Part shown: positions 43,657-52,935 of the stretch, piece after piece
How positions within the stretch are numbered: position 1 is the stretch's first letter
How the letters are laid out: every line of letters begins with the position of its first letter
Source of the DNA: Acetobacter oryzifermentans
GTDB lineage: Bacteria > Pseudomonadota > Alphaproteobacteria > Acetobacterales > Acetobacteraceae
Reading direction: 5' to 3'
Length of the DNA: 64,000 bases
NCBI RefSeq assembly: GCF_001628715.1
Contig: NZ_CP011120.1
Span: 992,001 to 1,056,000 of the forward strand
The notes under the pieces: generated by a model
What the model saw: only the letters and a program-made list of their open reading frames with translations
Told to the model about the DNA's origin: nothing
Databases searched by the model: none
Program-made: the position numbers and the translations under genes

Positions 43657-46600
43657 ATGACGCAGGCAGACCATTCCCTTTTTCGAGACGTAAGGCAACC
43701 TAGAGGGCACGGTTCCCGCATGTGGCCAGATGCAGACTGGCCCGCCCCAGCAGATACACGTGCGGCTGATCTGTTTACGCAGGACATGCTGGTTCTGGCG
43801 CAGGAAGCAGGTGTTGCGCAATCTGTCATGATACAGCCGGGCGCGCGGGAACTGCTGGCGTGTCTTGGGGGCAACAGTCCGTATCTGGCAGATCTGGCGC
43901 GAGAAGACGTTCTGGCCTTTGCGGCCCTGCTGGAGCAGGGGCCGGATATGTGTGTGCAGGATGCGTTTGCAACATGCGCAAAATTTGACACAACATCGGG
44001 GCGAGAGTGTGTCGCGGCTTTTTTGCGGCATACAAAAAAACGCATAGCTTTTATTTGTGCTGTGGCGGATCTGGGTGGCTTCTGGTCTTTGGAGGAAGTA
44101 ACACATGCCCTGAGCCGCCTGGCTGATACCGCGCTGGATCTGGCTGTCAGGCATTTGTTGTGGTGTGCCTTTCAGGCGGGGCAACTGGCTTTACCCAACC
44201 CGGAACACCCCGCACAGGGCTGCGGCTTTGTAATTCTGGCCATGGGCAAGTTAGGCGCGCGGGAGCTGAATTTTTCATCCGATATAGACCTGATGGTGCT
44301 GTATGATCCCACAGCGTACCCTCAGTCGGACACAGTGCGGCGTGTGTTCGTGCGTATGACTAGCGATCTTGTCAGCCTGATGGAAGCACGAGATGCCAAC
44401 GGATACGTTTTTCGCACAGATTTAAGGCTGCGGCCCGATCCATCTTCCACCCCTCCGGCGGTAACGGTGCAGGCCGCCATCCTGTATTATGAAAGCCTCG
44501 GCCAAACGTGGGAACGTGCGGCCATGACAAAAGCGCGTCCTGTGGCGGGAGATCTCACACTGGGGCGGCGTTTTCTGGTGGCTATTCGCCCGTTTATCTG
44601 GCGCAGGCATCTGGATTTTGCACTGATTGATGATCTGCATGACATGAAGGCCCGGATAGACCGTTACCGTAAGGCGGGCCGGACAGATTTAAGTAACCTA
44701 CCAGATGCCGTGCTGGCAGATCCTTCCGCCAGCATAGAGTGGTTGTTGGGGCATAACCTCAAGCTGGGGCAAGGCGGGATTCGTGAAATTGAATTTATCG
44801 CGCAGGCCATGCAGCTTGTCTGGGGTGGGCGTGAGCCTACCTTGCGAGATAAAACTACCTTTGGTGCGCTTAAAAAGCTTGTAGGCTCAGGCCGCCTGCC
44901 GCGAGAAGAAGCCGAGGTTCTGGCCCGCACCTATCGTTTTTTGCGTGATGCCGAACACCGTTTGCAAATGCGTGCAGACCACCAAACCCACAGCTTGCCA
45001 GACACGCGGGAAGGGTTCGAGGCCTTTGCCATTTTCATGAACTATCCGGATGCCGAGGTTCTGGCGCTGGATATGTTGCCCCGTATGCGTGAGGCACGGC
45101 GCATTTTCGAGCGACATTTTGTGCTGCATTCCGCCCAGCCCGAAGAAGTGGAAGGCAGTGTGCTGGTGCCGGGGCCGGAAGATGGGCAAACGGCGGAACT
45201 CTTGCAAAAGCACGGTTTTCCGCCCGAACAGGTGCAGGAAGCCACACAGGTTCTTACCCGTTGGCGCGGCAACAGCTTGCGGGCTCTGCGGTCTGAGCGC
45301 GCGCATGCGTTGTTGCGTGTGCTGTTGCCCACATTGCTGGCCAGCTTTGGTGTGCGCAGCAATCCGCTGGCCTGTTTACGTCGGTTTGATGCGTTGCTGG
45401 CGCGGCAACATGCTGGGGTGCAGCTTCTTTCTCTGTTTGAACGCAATCCGGCATTAGTAGACCGCATTGCCAATATTTTTGATGCCTCCGTTTTTCTGGC
45501 AGATTATCTGGCAGACAAACCTTCTGCGCTGGAAGGGCTTTTGGAATCCGCGCCAGAAGAAGGGCGTACGGTTGTCGCACGCCTTCAACATCTGGCGGAA
45601 GAAATGGCAGATGTTGAAGAGCTGGTAACGGCTTTGCGCCCACTTTTGCGTGGGGAGGAGTTTCGTCTATCTGTTGCCCTGCTGGAAAGCCGCATAACGG
45701 AAAACGAGGCCGAAAAGCAGCGCACGGTGCTGGCGGATACCATTATCACCATTGTAAAACAGGCGGTGGAAATAGAACACACACGCCGGTACGGGCATGT
45801 TCCGGGTGGTGGCATGGCCATTGTAGCACTTGGCAAAGCCGGTTCGCGCGAGATGATGCCGCGGTCTGACCTTGATTTGCTGATGGTGTTTGATCATCCC
45901 GAAGATGTGCAGGCCAGCGAGGTACCGCAGGCGGATACAAAAGCAGAGCGTCCGCTGTTTTCTGCCCCGCGTTCTGTGGGGGTCGCACAATATTACACAC
46001 GGCTGGCCCACGCCTTTATTGCGGCGCTGACAGCACCAGGCCCAGAAGGGCCCTTATATGCGGTAGATATGCGGTTGCGTCCTTCTGGTGCGGCGGGGCC
46101 GGTTGCTGTCTCGCGCCCTGCTTTTTTGCGTTACCACACGGAATCCGCATGGACATGGGAGTGTATGGCCCTGACCCGTGCCCGTATTGTGGCCGCTCCA
46201 GCAGAATTGAAGCATGTTTTAAGGCAGGATCTGGATACCATTCTGGATGGGCGTTTACGGGCCGAGCCAGCATCTCGTGCAACGCTGCTCAAAGATGCCA
46301 GCGCCATGCGCGCACGCTTGGCGCGCGATCTGCCTGCATCTTCTGTGTGGGATGTGAAGCGGCGGCTGGGTGGGTTGATAGATGTGGAATTTATTGCCCA
46401 GATTTATCAGTTGATTGGCGCAAATAGTGCCGTGCGGGATGTGAGCACGCGTTTGGCGCTGGGGCGGCTGGAAAAGGCAGGGCTGCTAAGTGCCGAGGAT
46501 ACTCAGTTTTTAAAGCAGGCTGAACTGTTCTGGCGGCAGCTTCAGGCTGTGTTGCGGCTGCTGTGCGGGGCCACGCCGCCTGTTGATCTGGAGCGTGATC

Positions 46601-46734
46601 TGGCTCCGGCATCGTTAAACGTGCTGCTGAAAGCCATGAAGTTGGAAACGCTGCCAGATCTGATTGAAAAGGCGAATATTCTGGCGCGTGATGTGCATGC
46701 AGTTTTTGCCCGGCTGGTTGGCCCGGTGGAATAA
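43657..46734 (+). CDS. glnE: Bifunctional glutamine synthetase adenylyltransferase/deadenylase
   Basis: This enzyme of about 1025 residues attaches or removes AMP on glutamine synthetase in response to PII and glutamine. Two nucleotidyltransferase domains are clear: an N-terminal one (about 190-330, MGKLGARELNFSSDIDLMV) for deadenylation and a C-terminal one (about 710-860, LGKAGSREMMPRSDLDLLMVF) for adenylylation, joined by helical linkers. The G-x-x-R-E...D-x-D motif is intact in both. ATG 43657 avoids overlap with the opposing gene; no strong ribosome site precedes it, so the exact start is less certain. The length is slightly above the E. coli enzyme. Confidence 0.94.
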   Translation: MTQADHSLFRDVRQPRGHGSRMWPDADWPAPADTRAADLFTQDMLVLAQEAGVAQSVMIQPGARELLACLGGNSPYLADLAREDVLAFAALLEQGPDMCVQDAFATCAKFDTTSGRECVAAFLRHTKKRIAFICAVADLGGFWSLEEVTHALSRLADTALDLAVRHLLWCAFQAGQLALPNPEHPAQGCGFVILAMGKLGARELNFSSDIDLMVLYDPTAYPQSDTVRRVFVRMTSDLVSLMEARDANGYVFRTDLRLRPDPSSTPPAVTVQAAILYYESLGQTWERAAMTKARPVAGDLTLGRRFLVAIRPFIWRRHLDFALIDDLHDMKARIDRYRKAGRTDLSNLPDAVLADPSASIEWLLGHNLKLGQGGIREIEFIAQAMQLVWGGREPTLRDKTTFGALKKLVGSGRLPREEAEVLARTYRFLRDAEHRLQMRADHQTHSLPDTREGFEAFAIFMNYPDAEVLALDMLPRMREARRIFERHFVLHSAQPEEVEGSVLVPGPEDGQTAELLQKHGFPPEQVQEATQVLTRWRGNSLRALRSERAHALLRVLLPTLLASFGVRSNPLACLRRFDALLARQHAGVQLLSLFERNPALVDRIANIFDASVFLADYLADKPSALEGLLESAPEEGRTVVARLQHLAEEMADVEELVTALRPLLRGEEFRLSVALLESRITENEAEKQRTVLADTIITIVKQAVEIEHTRRYGHVPGGGMAIVALGKAGSREMMPRSDLDLLMVFDHPEDVQASEVPQADTKAERPLFSAPRSVGVAQYYTRLAHAFIAALTAPGPEGPLYAVDMRLRPSGAAGPVAVSRPAFLRYHTESAWTWECMALTRARIVAAPAELKHVLRQDLDTILDGRLRAEPASRATLLKDASAMRARLARDLPASSVWDVKRRLGGLIDVEFIAQIYQLIGANSAVRDVSTRLALGRLEKAGLLSAEDTQFLKQAELFWRQLQAVLRLLCGATPPVDLERDLAPASLNVLLKAMKLETLPDLIEKANILARDVHAVFARLVGPVE

Positions 46735-46814
46735 GGTAGGCTTGGCGCTGGAACAGCTTGCAGATCCTGCACGTTCACTTTGGCGTAAGAGATTTTAAAA
46801 GAAGGAAAACAAGC

Positions 46815-47303
46815 ATGACGGAAAAACACACGCTTCAGGTAGGTGATGCTGCGCCTGCGTTTGATATGGAAGCAAGCGGTGGCCGTAAGGTGACGTTGGC
46901 AGATTTTAAGGGCAAGCCGTTTGTTCTGTATTTCTACCCCAAGGCAGATACACCCGGATGCACAAAAGAAGCCTGCGGATTTAACGAGGCCCTAAAGGAT
47001 TTTGATAAAGCCGGACTAACCGTTATTGGCGTTTCGCGCGATCCGGTTAAAAAGCTGGATGCCTTTGCTGCCAAATATGATCTGACATTTCCCTTGGCAT
47101 CAGATGAATCTGGCAGCGTGACAGAGGCCTATGGCGTGTGGGTGGAAAAAACCAATTATGGCCGCCAGTATATGGGTATTGAGCGCACAACCTTCCTGAT
47201 TGGGGCGGATGGCAAAATTGCGCATATCTGGCCCAAGGTTAAGGTGCCGGGCCATGTTGAAGCTGTGCTGGAAGCTGCCCGCACATTGGCGGGCAGTGCC
47301 TGA
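46815..47303 (+). CDS. bcp: Peroxiredoxin, Bcp/PrxQ type
   Basis: The 162-residue thiol peroxidase reduces hydrogen peroxide and alkyl hydroperoxides. It has VGDAAPAFDME at the start, the peroxidatic Cys in TPGCTKEACGF with a resolving Cys five residues later (2-Cys PrxQ type), and SDESGSVTEAYGVW. ATG 46815 is fixed by GAAGGAAAA upstream. It follows glnE by 80 bases. Confidence 0.96.
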   Translation: MTEKHTLQVGDAAPAFDMEASGGRKVTLADFKGKPFVLYFYPKADTPGCTKEACGFNEALKDFDKAGLTVIGVSRDPVKKLDAFAAKYDLTFPLASDESGSVTEAYGVWVEKTNYGRQYMGIERTTFLIGADGKIAHIWPKVKVPGHVEAVLEAARTLAGSA

Positions 47304-47330
47304 TTTTTTACTTTCAGGCTGTAGCTTCTT

Positions 47331-47735
47331 TTACCATGCTTGGTAATATCCGCGCGGGCCGTAATAGCCGTAACCGGGGCCGGGCATAACTGGCACAGCG
47401 GGCACCACGTAAGCTGTTGGCGGCGGCGGAGGGGGCGGCGGTGGCGCGTAAACTACAGGCGGGCCGCCAGCTATTGTGGCGCCAGCCAACGCCCCTACGG
47501 CCAAGCCGCCAATAAGGGCACCTGCAATGGCACCGCCGCCGGGGCCACGATGATGGTAATAACCACCTCTGGGGCCACCCCAACCGGGGCCGCCCGGTCC
47601 GCCACGTGGGCCACCACCCCAACCTGGGCCGCCCATCATATGTGGGCCGGGTTGTGCCTGCGCCATCGGCACGCTTGCCAAGCCAAGGCCTGTAATAACG
47701 GGCAGGGCCATAAGAAGTTTGGTAATCTGGCGCAT
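47331..47735 (-). CDS. Small exported glycine-zipper / polyproline protein
   Basis: The 134-residue protein has a signal peptide (MRQITKLLMALPVITGLGLAS, cleavage near AQAQ). A Gly/Pro/Trp-rich segment follows (WGGGPRGGPGGPGWGGPRGGYY), then a glycine zipper helix at about 67-90 (GGAIAGALIGGLAVGALAGATIAGG). Then come nine consecutive prolines and a Tyr/Gly/Pro tail. The glycine zipper suggests membrane association or self-assembly in the envelope. It converges on bcp with 27 bases between the stops and sits in a 200-base upstream gap before the MFS gene. I recognise no family. Confidence 0.8.
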   Translation of the reverse strand: MRQITKLLMALPVITGLGLASVPMAQAQPGPHMMGGPGWGGGPRGGPGGPGWGGPRGGYYHHRGPGGGAIAGALIGGLAVGALAGATIAGGPPVVYAPPPPPPPPPTAYVVPAVPVMPGPGYGYYGPRGYYQAW

Positions 47736-47934
47736 GAAATGAGCCTCCTTGAAACAGGATTACACCTGCGTTCTTTGTCTCATCTCAAATAATGGCGCGT
47801 CTTATGGCAAATTAAAGGCGTATCCGCGGCGTTATTTTGCAATCTGATTTTATGAAACAACAAGGCCCGTACTTGATTACCCGAAATGGGCATGCTGTTT
47901 TTTAAACAAAGAGCAACATGCCGTGCACCGAATA

Positions 47935-49218
47935 TCAGGAGCGTGCAGACGCATCGGTTGGCGCGGTAATGCGGTCTGTCTGTTTTAAACGCAAAACCGT
48001 AAACAGGGTTACGGCCGCACAGATGGAAACATATCCGGCAAACCAGTTTTCGTGCCCGATCTGTTTACACCACAGGGCAATATATTCCGTGGTGCCACCA
48101 AAAATGGAAACCGTAAGCGCATAAGGCAGGGCCACACCCAAAGCGCGAATACGGGTGGGAAAGAGTTCTGCTTTTACAATGGCGTTAATGGATGTGTAGC
48201 CAGAAGCAATAAACAGTGCCGTAACAATCAGGGCAAAAGCCGTCCAAGGGGATGAGGCCTCCGCAAGCACATGCAGCAGCGGAATGGTGCCAAATGTTGC
48301 GCCAAAGCCAAAAAACAGCAGCAATGGCTTGCGACCAATTTTATCTGAAAGAGCCCCAAAAACTGGCTGCATGGCAGCAAACACCACAAGGCTGGCAGTA
48401 GAAATAAGGGTTGCTGTTTCCTTAGGAAAACCCAGCGTGTTGGCCAGATATTTCTGCATGTAAATGGTGTAGGTATAAAAGGCTACGGTGCCACCAAGGG
48501 TAAGGCCACATACCGTTAATACAGCCCGCCAATGGCGCAGAAGAACGCGAATGCCGCCTTTTTCTTCTTCTGTATGCGCGTTTTTAAAGCTGTCACTTTC
48601 TGTCATCTGGCGGCGTAGCCAGAACACAAGCACAGCCCCCAAAGCACCTATCAGAAACGGCACACGCCAGCCCCAGCTTGCAATCTGCTGGGGTGTAAGC
48701 AGCACGTATTGCATGAGCAGGAGCAGAACAAGGGCGAGCAGTTGGCCCATAACCAGCGTAACATACAAAAAACCAGACCAGAATCCGCGGTGCTTGGGTG
48801 TGGCTACTTCTGCCAGATAGGTGGCGGATGCTCCGTATTCTCCCCCAAGGCTTAGGCCTTGCAACAGGCGGGCAATTAACAGGAGCAGAGGGGCGGCAAG
48901 GCCGATCTGGTCATATGTTGGGCATACGGCAATGGCCAAAGACCCTAAACACATTGTGAGCACCGAAATGGTAAGTGCGCTGCGTCGGCCATACCGATCT
49001 GCCGCCATACCCAACAGCCACCCACCCACAGGGCGCATAAAAAAGCCCACAGCAAATACCGCAGCCGCATTTAGCAGCTCGACCGTGGGGTTGCCGTGCG
49101 GGAAAAAGGCATGCGCAAAGTAAATGGTGAAAGAGGAATAAACATACCAATCAAAATATTCCAGCAGGTTGCCTGCGGAACCTGCCACAATGCCGCGGAT
49201 GCGTTGTGCCGTGTTCAC
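47935..49218 (-). CDS. MFS metabolite:H+ symporter, KgtP-like (MHS family)
   Basis: The 427-residue carrier has 12 TM segments and the metabolite:H+ symporter signature at the N terminus: GNLLEYFDWYVYSSFTIYFA. The loop 2-3 motif MAADRYGRRSAL and LLQGLSLGGEYGASATYLAE follow. The second-half repeat is ALSDKIGRKPLLLFFG. MHS carriers take up dicarboxylates such as 2-oxoglutarate or citrate; 2-oxoglutarate fits best by eye, without proof. GTG 49218 is the start, with AGGAG 9 bases upstream. It is divergent from rmuC across 235 bases, which presumably hold both promoters. Confidence 0.9.
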   Translation of the reverse strand: MNTAQRIRGIVAGSAGNLLEYFDWYVYSSFTIYFAHAFFPHGNPTVELLNAAAVFAVGFFMRPVGGWLLGMAADRYGRRSALTISVLTMCLGSLAIAVCPTYDQIGLAAPLLLLIARLLQGLSLGGEYGASATYLAEVATPKHRGFWSGFLYVTLVMGQLLALVLLLLMQYVLLTPQQIASWGWRVPFLIGALGAVLVFWLRRQMTESDSFKNAHTEEEKGGIRVLLRHWRAVLTVCGLTLGGTVAFYTYTIYMQKYLANTLGFPKETATLISTASLVVFAAMQPVFGALSDKIGRKPLLLFFGFGATFGTIPLLHVLAEASSPWTAFALIVTALFIASGYTSINAIVKAELFPTRIRALGVALPYALTVSIFGGTTEYIALWCKQIGHENWFAGYVSICAAVTLFTVLRLKQTDRITAPTDASARS

Positions 49219-49453
49219 TCTATTGTTCTCCTGTCCGGAAAGGGCACGGTGTTATTTAAATCCGCGGCCTGAATGACGTGTTTTTATTGGCCTGCCACAC
49301 AGCGTATGTTCTGCACGCAAGGCAGGCTAAGGGGTAGGTCATACCATTGCCGGTGGTCGATTGTCATTACGGTGCCGCGATAAAGCTGTTCTGGTGGGCA
49401 CTCTATGCGTTTCTGGTGCTTGCTCTTGTTGCGGACATAAGACAAAACGGGGC

Positions 49454-50725
49454 ATGAGTTCTGTAATTGTTCTTTTAAGTGTTGCTGTGTGCGCCTTGTT
49501 GTTGGGGGCAGGTCTTGTTGTGGTGCTGCGCCCTAAAGCAGGAGGTGGCACGGATGCAGATTTGCTGGCCCGGCTGTATGTTCTGGTAGAGCATGAGAGC
49601 GCGACGGCACGTTCCGAGAGTGCCGCGCAACGCAATGGCATGATGGAAATGGAACGCGCCATGGGTGGGCGTATTGAGCGTATGCGCACGGAGCTGGCGG
49701 AACAGCTTGGTGCATTGGCCGGAGGTCTGGGGCGAGAACAGGCGGAGGCTCGTGCCGCTCAGGCCGAAGCCCTACGCAATCTGGCGGATACATCTGCCCA
49801 GCAGTTGGCCTCTATCCGGCACGCGGTTACGGAGCAACTGCACGAAGCTGTAGAGCAGCAGATGCAAACTTCGTTCCAGCGTGTGTTGGAGCAATTTTCC
49901 GCCATGCAAAAAGCCATGGGCGAAGTAAGGGCCATGACGGGCCAGATTGGAGACCTCAAGCGCCTGTTCAGCAATGTCAAAACCCGTGGTGGCTGGGGGG
50001 AAGCCCAGCTACGCGCCATTTTGGATGATGTACTGCCACCCGGCACGTATGAAAGCAATGTGCGGATTGGCAACGGAAACGATGTGGTGGAATTTGCCAT
50101 CCGTATGCCTGTTAAATCCAGCACGCCTCCGCTTTTGCCTGTGGATAGCAAATTTCCCACAGAAGCCTATGAGCGGCTGCTCAACGCTGCGGATGAAGGT
50201 GATGCAGCGGCAGAAAAAGCTGCACGTAAATCTCTGGAAAACACCATGCGGGTGGAAGCGCGCAAGATTTCCAGCAAATATATTCATCCACCCAAAACGG
50301 TGGAGTTTGCCGTACTGTATCTGCCCACAGATGGGTTATATACAGAAGTGGCACGTATGCCGGGGCTGATTGATGAACTGGGGCGGCAGTTTCGGGTTAT
50401 GGTTATGGGGCCTGCTCTTATGCCAGCCATGTTGCGCACAATCCATCTGGGGTACGTTACACTTGCGCTGGAAGAGCGGACAGAAACCATTGCGCGCCTG
50501 CTGGGGGCCACGCGGCAGGAAATGATCAAGATGGATGGCGTGCTGGATAAACTGGCACGAAATGCACAGGCCATGTCTTTTTCTATCGAGGAAGCCCGTA
50601 GGCGCACTCGTTCGGTTAGCCGCAAGTTGCGTGAACTGGATGAACCGGAAGACAATGCCGCCGGAATAGAAGAGTCTGAAATTGAATTTACTGGTGTTGA
50701 TTCAAATGGAGCGGCATCAGTGTAA
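49454..50725 (+). CDS. rmuC: DNA recombination protein RmuC
   Basis: This protein of about 423 residues has an N-terminal TM anchor (about 4-22), a coiled-coil stretch (about 30-150) rich in Glu, Gln and Ala, and the RmuC PD-(D/E)xK nuclease-like core. The core includes VKTRGGWGEAQLRAILDDVLPPG and LPVDSKFPTEAYERLL with the catalytic D-SKFP-E residues. YIHPPKTVEFAVLYLPTDGLY follows. RmuC limits sequence inversions and defends against foreign DNA. ATG 49454 is preferred because the frame upstream encodes a Cys-rich leader lacking family match. The response-regulator gene begins 3 bases after the stop. Confidence 0.93.
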   Translation: MSSVIVLLSVAVCALLLGAGLVVVLRPKAGGGTDADLLARLYVLVEHESATARSESAAQRNGMMEMERAMGGRIERMRTELAEQLGALAGGLGREQAEARAAQAEALRNLADTSAQQLASIRHAVTEQLHEAVEQQMQTSFQRVLEQFSAMQKAMGEVRAMTGQIGDLKRLFSNVKTRGGWGEAQLRAILDDVLPPGTYESNVRIGNGNDVVEFAIRMPVKSSTPPLLPVDSKFPTEAYERLLNAADEGDAAAEKAARKSLENTMRVEARKISSKYIHPPKTVEFAVLYLPTDGLYTEVARMPGLIDELGRQFRVMVMGPALMPAMLRTIHLGYVTLALEERTETIARLLGATRQEMIKMDGVLDKLARNAQAMSFSIEEARRRTRSVSRKLRELDEPEDNAAGIEESEIEFTGVDSNGAASV

Positions 50726-50728
50726 AAG

Positions 50729-51460
50729 ATGAATGGAACAGCGGATATGCTTAAGGAAGATGCCGATTTTTTCTCACCCAATGGGAAAGCGGTGCTTCTG
50801 GTAGAAGATGACAGCACCATAGCCGAGGAAATTGCAGCTGAACTGACAGCCCGCGGTTTTAAAGTGCTGCACGAAGCCACAGGTGATGCCGGGCTGGAAG
50901 CTGCCTTACGGTTAGAAGCAGACGTTATGGTGGTGGATCGTCTTTTGCCCGGTCTGGATGGTTTGAGCGTTATAGAAACCATGCGCCAGCAGGGCATACG
51001 CCTGCCTGTGCTGGTGCTTTCTGCCCTTTCTGCGGTGGATGATCGGGTAACAGGCCTTAAGGCTGGGGGCGATGATTATCTAACCAAGCCCTTCGCCATA
51101 GAAGAACTGGTGGCCCGGATAGAAGCCCTGTTGCGTAGGCCGGATGATACGCGCAGCACCAAGTTGCATCTGGGCCCAATTGATATGGATCTGATAGAAC
51201 GCCGCGTCTGGCGCGATGGGCGGGAAATAGAGCTGCTGCCGCGTGAGTTCCGTTTGCTTGAATACCTTATGCGCAGGCCGGGGCAGGTGCTTACACGTTC
51301 CATGTTGTTGGAGGATGTGTGGCAATATCGGTTTATTCCGCGCACCAATCTGGTGGATGTGCATATTGGCAAGTTGCGGCGCAAAATTGATGGGCCGGGA
51401 GAGGAACCGTTGATCGAAAGTATTCGCGGAACGGGATTCCGGCTGCGTGTTCCTGACTGA
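50729..51460 (+). CDS. OmpR-family two-component response regulator
   Basis: The 243-residue regulator has a receiver domain (about 20-135) with the acidic pair in VLLVEDDSTI, phosphoacceptor Asp in VMVVDRLLPGLDG, the Ser in VLSALS and the Lys in YLTKPF. An OmpR winged-helix DNA-binding domain (about 150-240) follows, with the recognition region NLVDVHIGKLRRKID and the RGTGFRLR ending. It overlaps the histidine kinase gene by 14 bases and probably controls the RND genes that follow, though the target is inferred from position. Confidence 0.95.
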   Translation: MNGTADMLKEDADFFSPNGKAVLLVEDDSTIAEEIAAELTARGFKVLHEATGDAGLEAALRLEADVMVVDRLLPGLDGLSVIETMRQQGIRLPVLVLSALSAVDDRVTGLKAGGDDYLTKPFAIEELVARIEALLRRPDDTRSTKLHLGPIDMDLIERRVWRDGREIELLPREFRLLEYLMRRPGQVLTRSMLLEDVWQYRFIPRTNLVDVHIGKLRRKIDGPGEEPLIESIRGTGFRLRVPD

Positions 51461-52838
51461 ACTTTTTCGCACAGCTACTTTTCGCATCACCCTTATGGCG
51501 CTGGCCGCCATGGCGGGGGTGATGGTCATGCAGTTTGGTCTGGTTTACGCGCAGCTTGAGGCCGTGGAATCGCGCCGTTCCACCGAGTTGCTGAAAGGTG
51601 AGGCCGAACTGCTGGCCCAGATGTCTCCCGAGCATCTGGAATACGTTATCCGCCGCCGTGCCACGGATGATCTGCGGCTGATTATTAACAGTGCTGGGCT
51701 GTTTGATTCCGGGCATGCTCTTATCGCAGGGGATTTGCGCACTTGGCCCAAGGGCCTAAAGGCAGATGGCAAACCCCACAATGTAGAAATTTACCCCGAA
51801 GAAGGGGATTCGTACCCCTTGCGTGTGCTGGCGGAAAAACTGCCAGATGGCACCATTCTGGTGTTGGGGCGCAGCTTCCATCTGCTTTCCGAACAAAAGC
51901 TCATGCTGCGCCACACCATGCTGGTGGCGGCTATTCCTACCTTTGTGTTTGCGTTGTTTCTGGGCATCGTGCTCAGCCATCGTGCTCTTTCCCGCGTGAA
52001 GGAAATGCACGAGGCCATAGACCGCATTATGGCCGGAGATATCCATGAACGTTTGCCCGCTGCCAAGGAGCGGGATGATCTGGAACGCTTGGCCGGTAGT
52101 GTAAACCGTATGCTGGATCGGCTGGAGCGGTTGATGGACGATATGCGGGAAGTGGGGAATGATATTGCGCATGATTTGCGCACCCCGCTTTCTCGCATGC
52201 GTGCCAGATTGGAGCGGGCTCTTTCTGCTTGCACAGAGCCAGAGGCGCTGGAGGCGGCCGTAGGGCGTGCTGTAGATGATCTGGACCAGTGCATGGGTAT
52301 TATCACTGCGTTGCTGCGTATTGCGGAAATAGAAAACAGCCGCAGAAAAGCAGGCTTTGGGCAAGTGCTTTTAGCCGATCTGGTGGCAGACGTATTTGAT
52401 TTGTATGAACCCATAGCTGAAATGGAAGATAAAGTGCTGGTTACAAAGGAGGGGGAAGCCCCCTGCTTTGTATGGGGGGATCGGCACTTGTTGATCGAGC
52501 TTTTGGCCAATCTGGTGGATAATGCCATAAAGTTCACACCAGAAGGTGGGCGCATTATGCTTGGCTCGCAACGCATCAACGGTGCGGCATCTCTGTTTGT
52601 TACGGATACGGGCGTAGGTATTGCACCGGCTGAAAGAGAAGCTGTTCTTTCACGCTTTTATCGGTCGGACAAAAGCCGCCACGTACCGGGGAGTGGGCTG
52701 GGGCTTAGCCTTGTGTGTGCCATTGCGCATCTGCACGAAGCCCATGTCACCATTGAAACAGGGGCGGAGGGTGTTGGCACCTGTTTCAGAATTACCTTTC
52801 CATCCGCTTTTTTACAAAAGGTTGAAGATTGCACGTAA
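51447..52838 (+). CDS. Two-component sensor histidine kinase
   Basis: The 463-residue protein has two TM helices (about 12-35 and 150-172) around a periplasmic sensor region, a HAMP linker (about 180-230) and the H-box DIAHDLRTPLSRMRARLE. The N-box is ANLVDNAIKFTPEGG, followed by the G boxes VTDTGVGIAP and GSGLGLSLV. It is complete and has the residues for kinase activity. The start is GTG 51447, overlapping the response-regulator stop by 14 bases, so the pair is coupled. The periplasmic region is about 115 residues, too short to name a ligand. Confidence 0.93.
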   Translation: MFLTELFRTATFRITLMALAAMAGVMVMQFGLVYAQLEAVESRRSTELLKGEAELLAQMSPEHLEYVIRRRATDDLRLIINSAGLFDSGHALIAGDLRTWPKGLKADGKPHNVEIYPEEGDSYPLRVLAEKLPDGTILVLGRSFHLLSEQKLMLRHTMLVAAIPTFVFALFLGIVLSHRALSRVKEMHEAIDRIMAGDIHERLPAAKERDDLERLAGSVNRMLDRLERLMDDMREVGNDIAHDLRTPLSRMRARLERALSACTEPEALEAAVGRAVDDLDQCMGIITALLRIAEIENSRRKAGFGQVLLADLVADVFDLYEPIAEMEDKVLVTKEGEAPCFVWGDRHLLIELLANLVDNAIKFTPEGGRIMLGSQRINGAASLFVTDTGVGIAPAEREAVLSRFYRSDKSRHVPGSGLGLSLVCAIAHLHEAHVTIETGAEGVGTCFRITFPSAFLQKVEDCT

Positions 52839-52935
52839 TGATGTTGGCGGGCCGCAGATATGTATGTAACGATAAAACCATGCCAAATCTGCCTGTCTGC
52901 AATGCAGCGTCTCTAACTATGCAAGGTTGGAGCGC

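Noticed and set aside
47888..47925. Imperfect inverted repeat with GGCATG/CATGCC ends after the MFS gene
   Set aside because: The arms mismatch after six bases and no T-run follows, so it is too weak to call a terminator.
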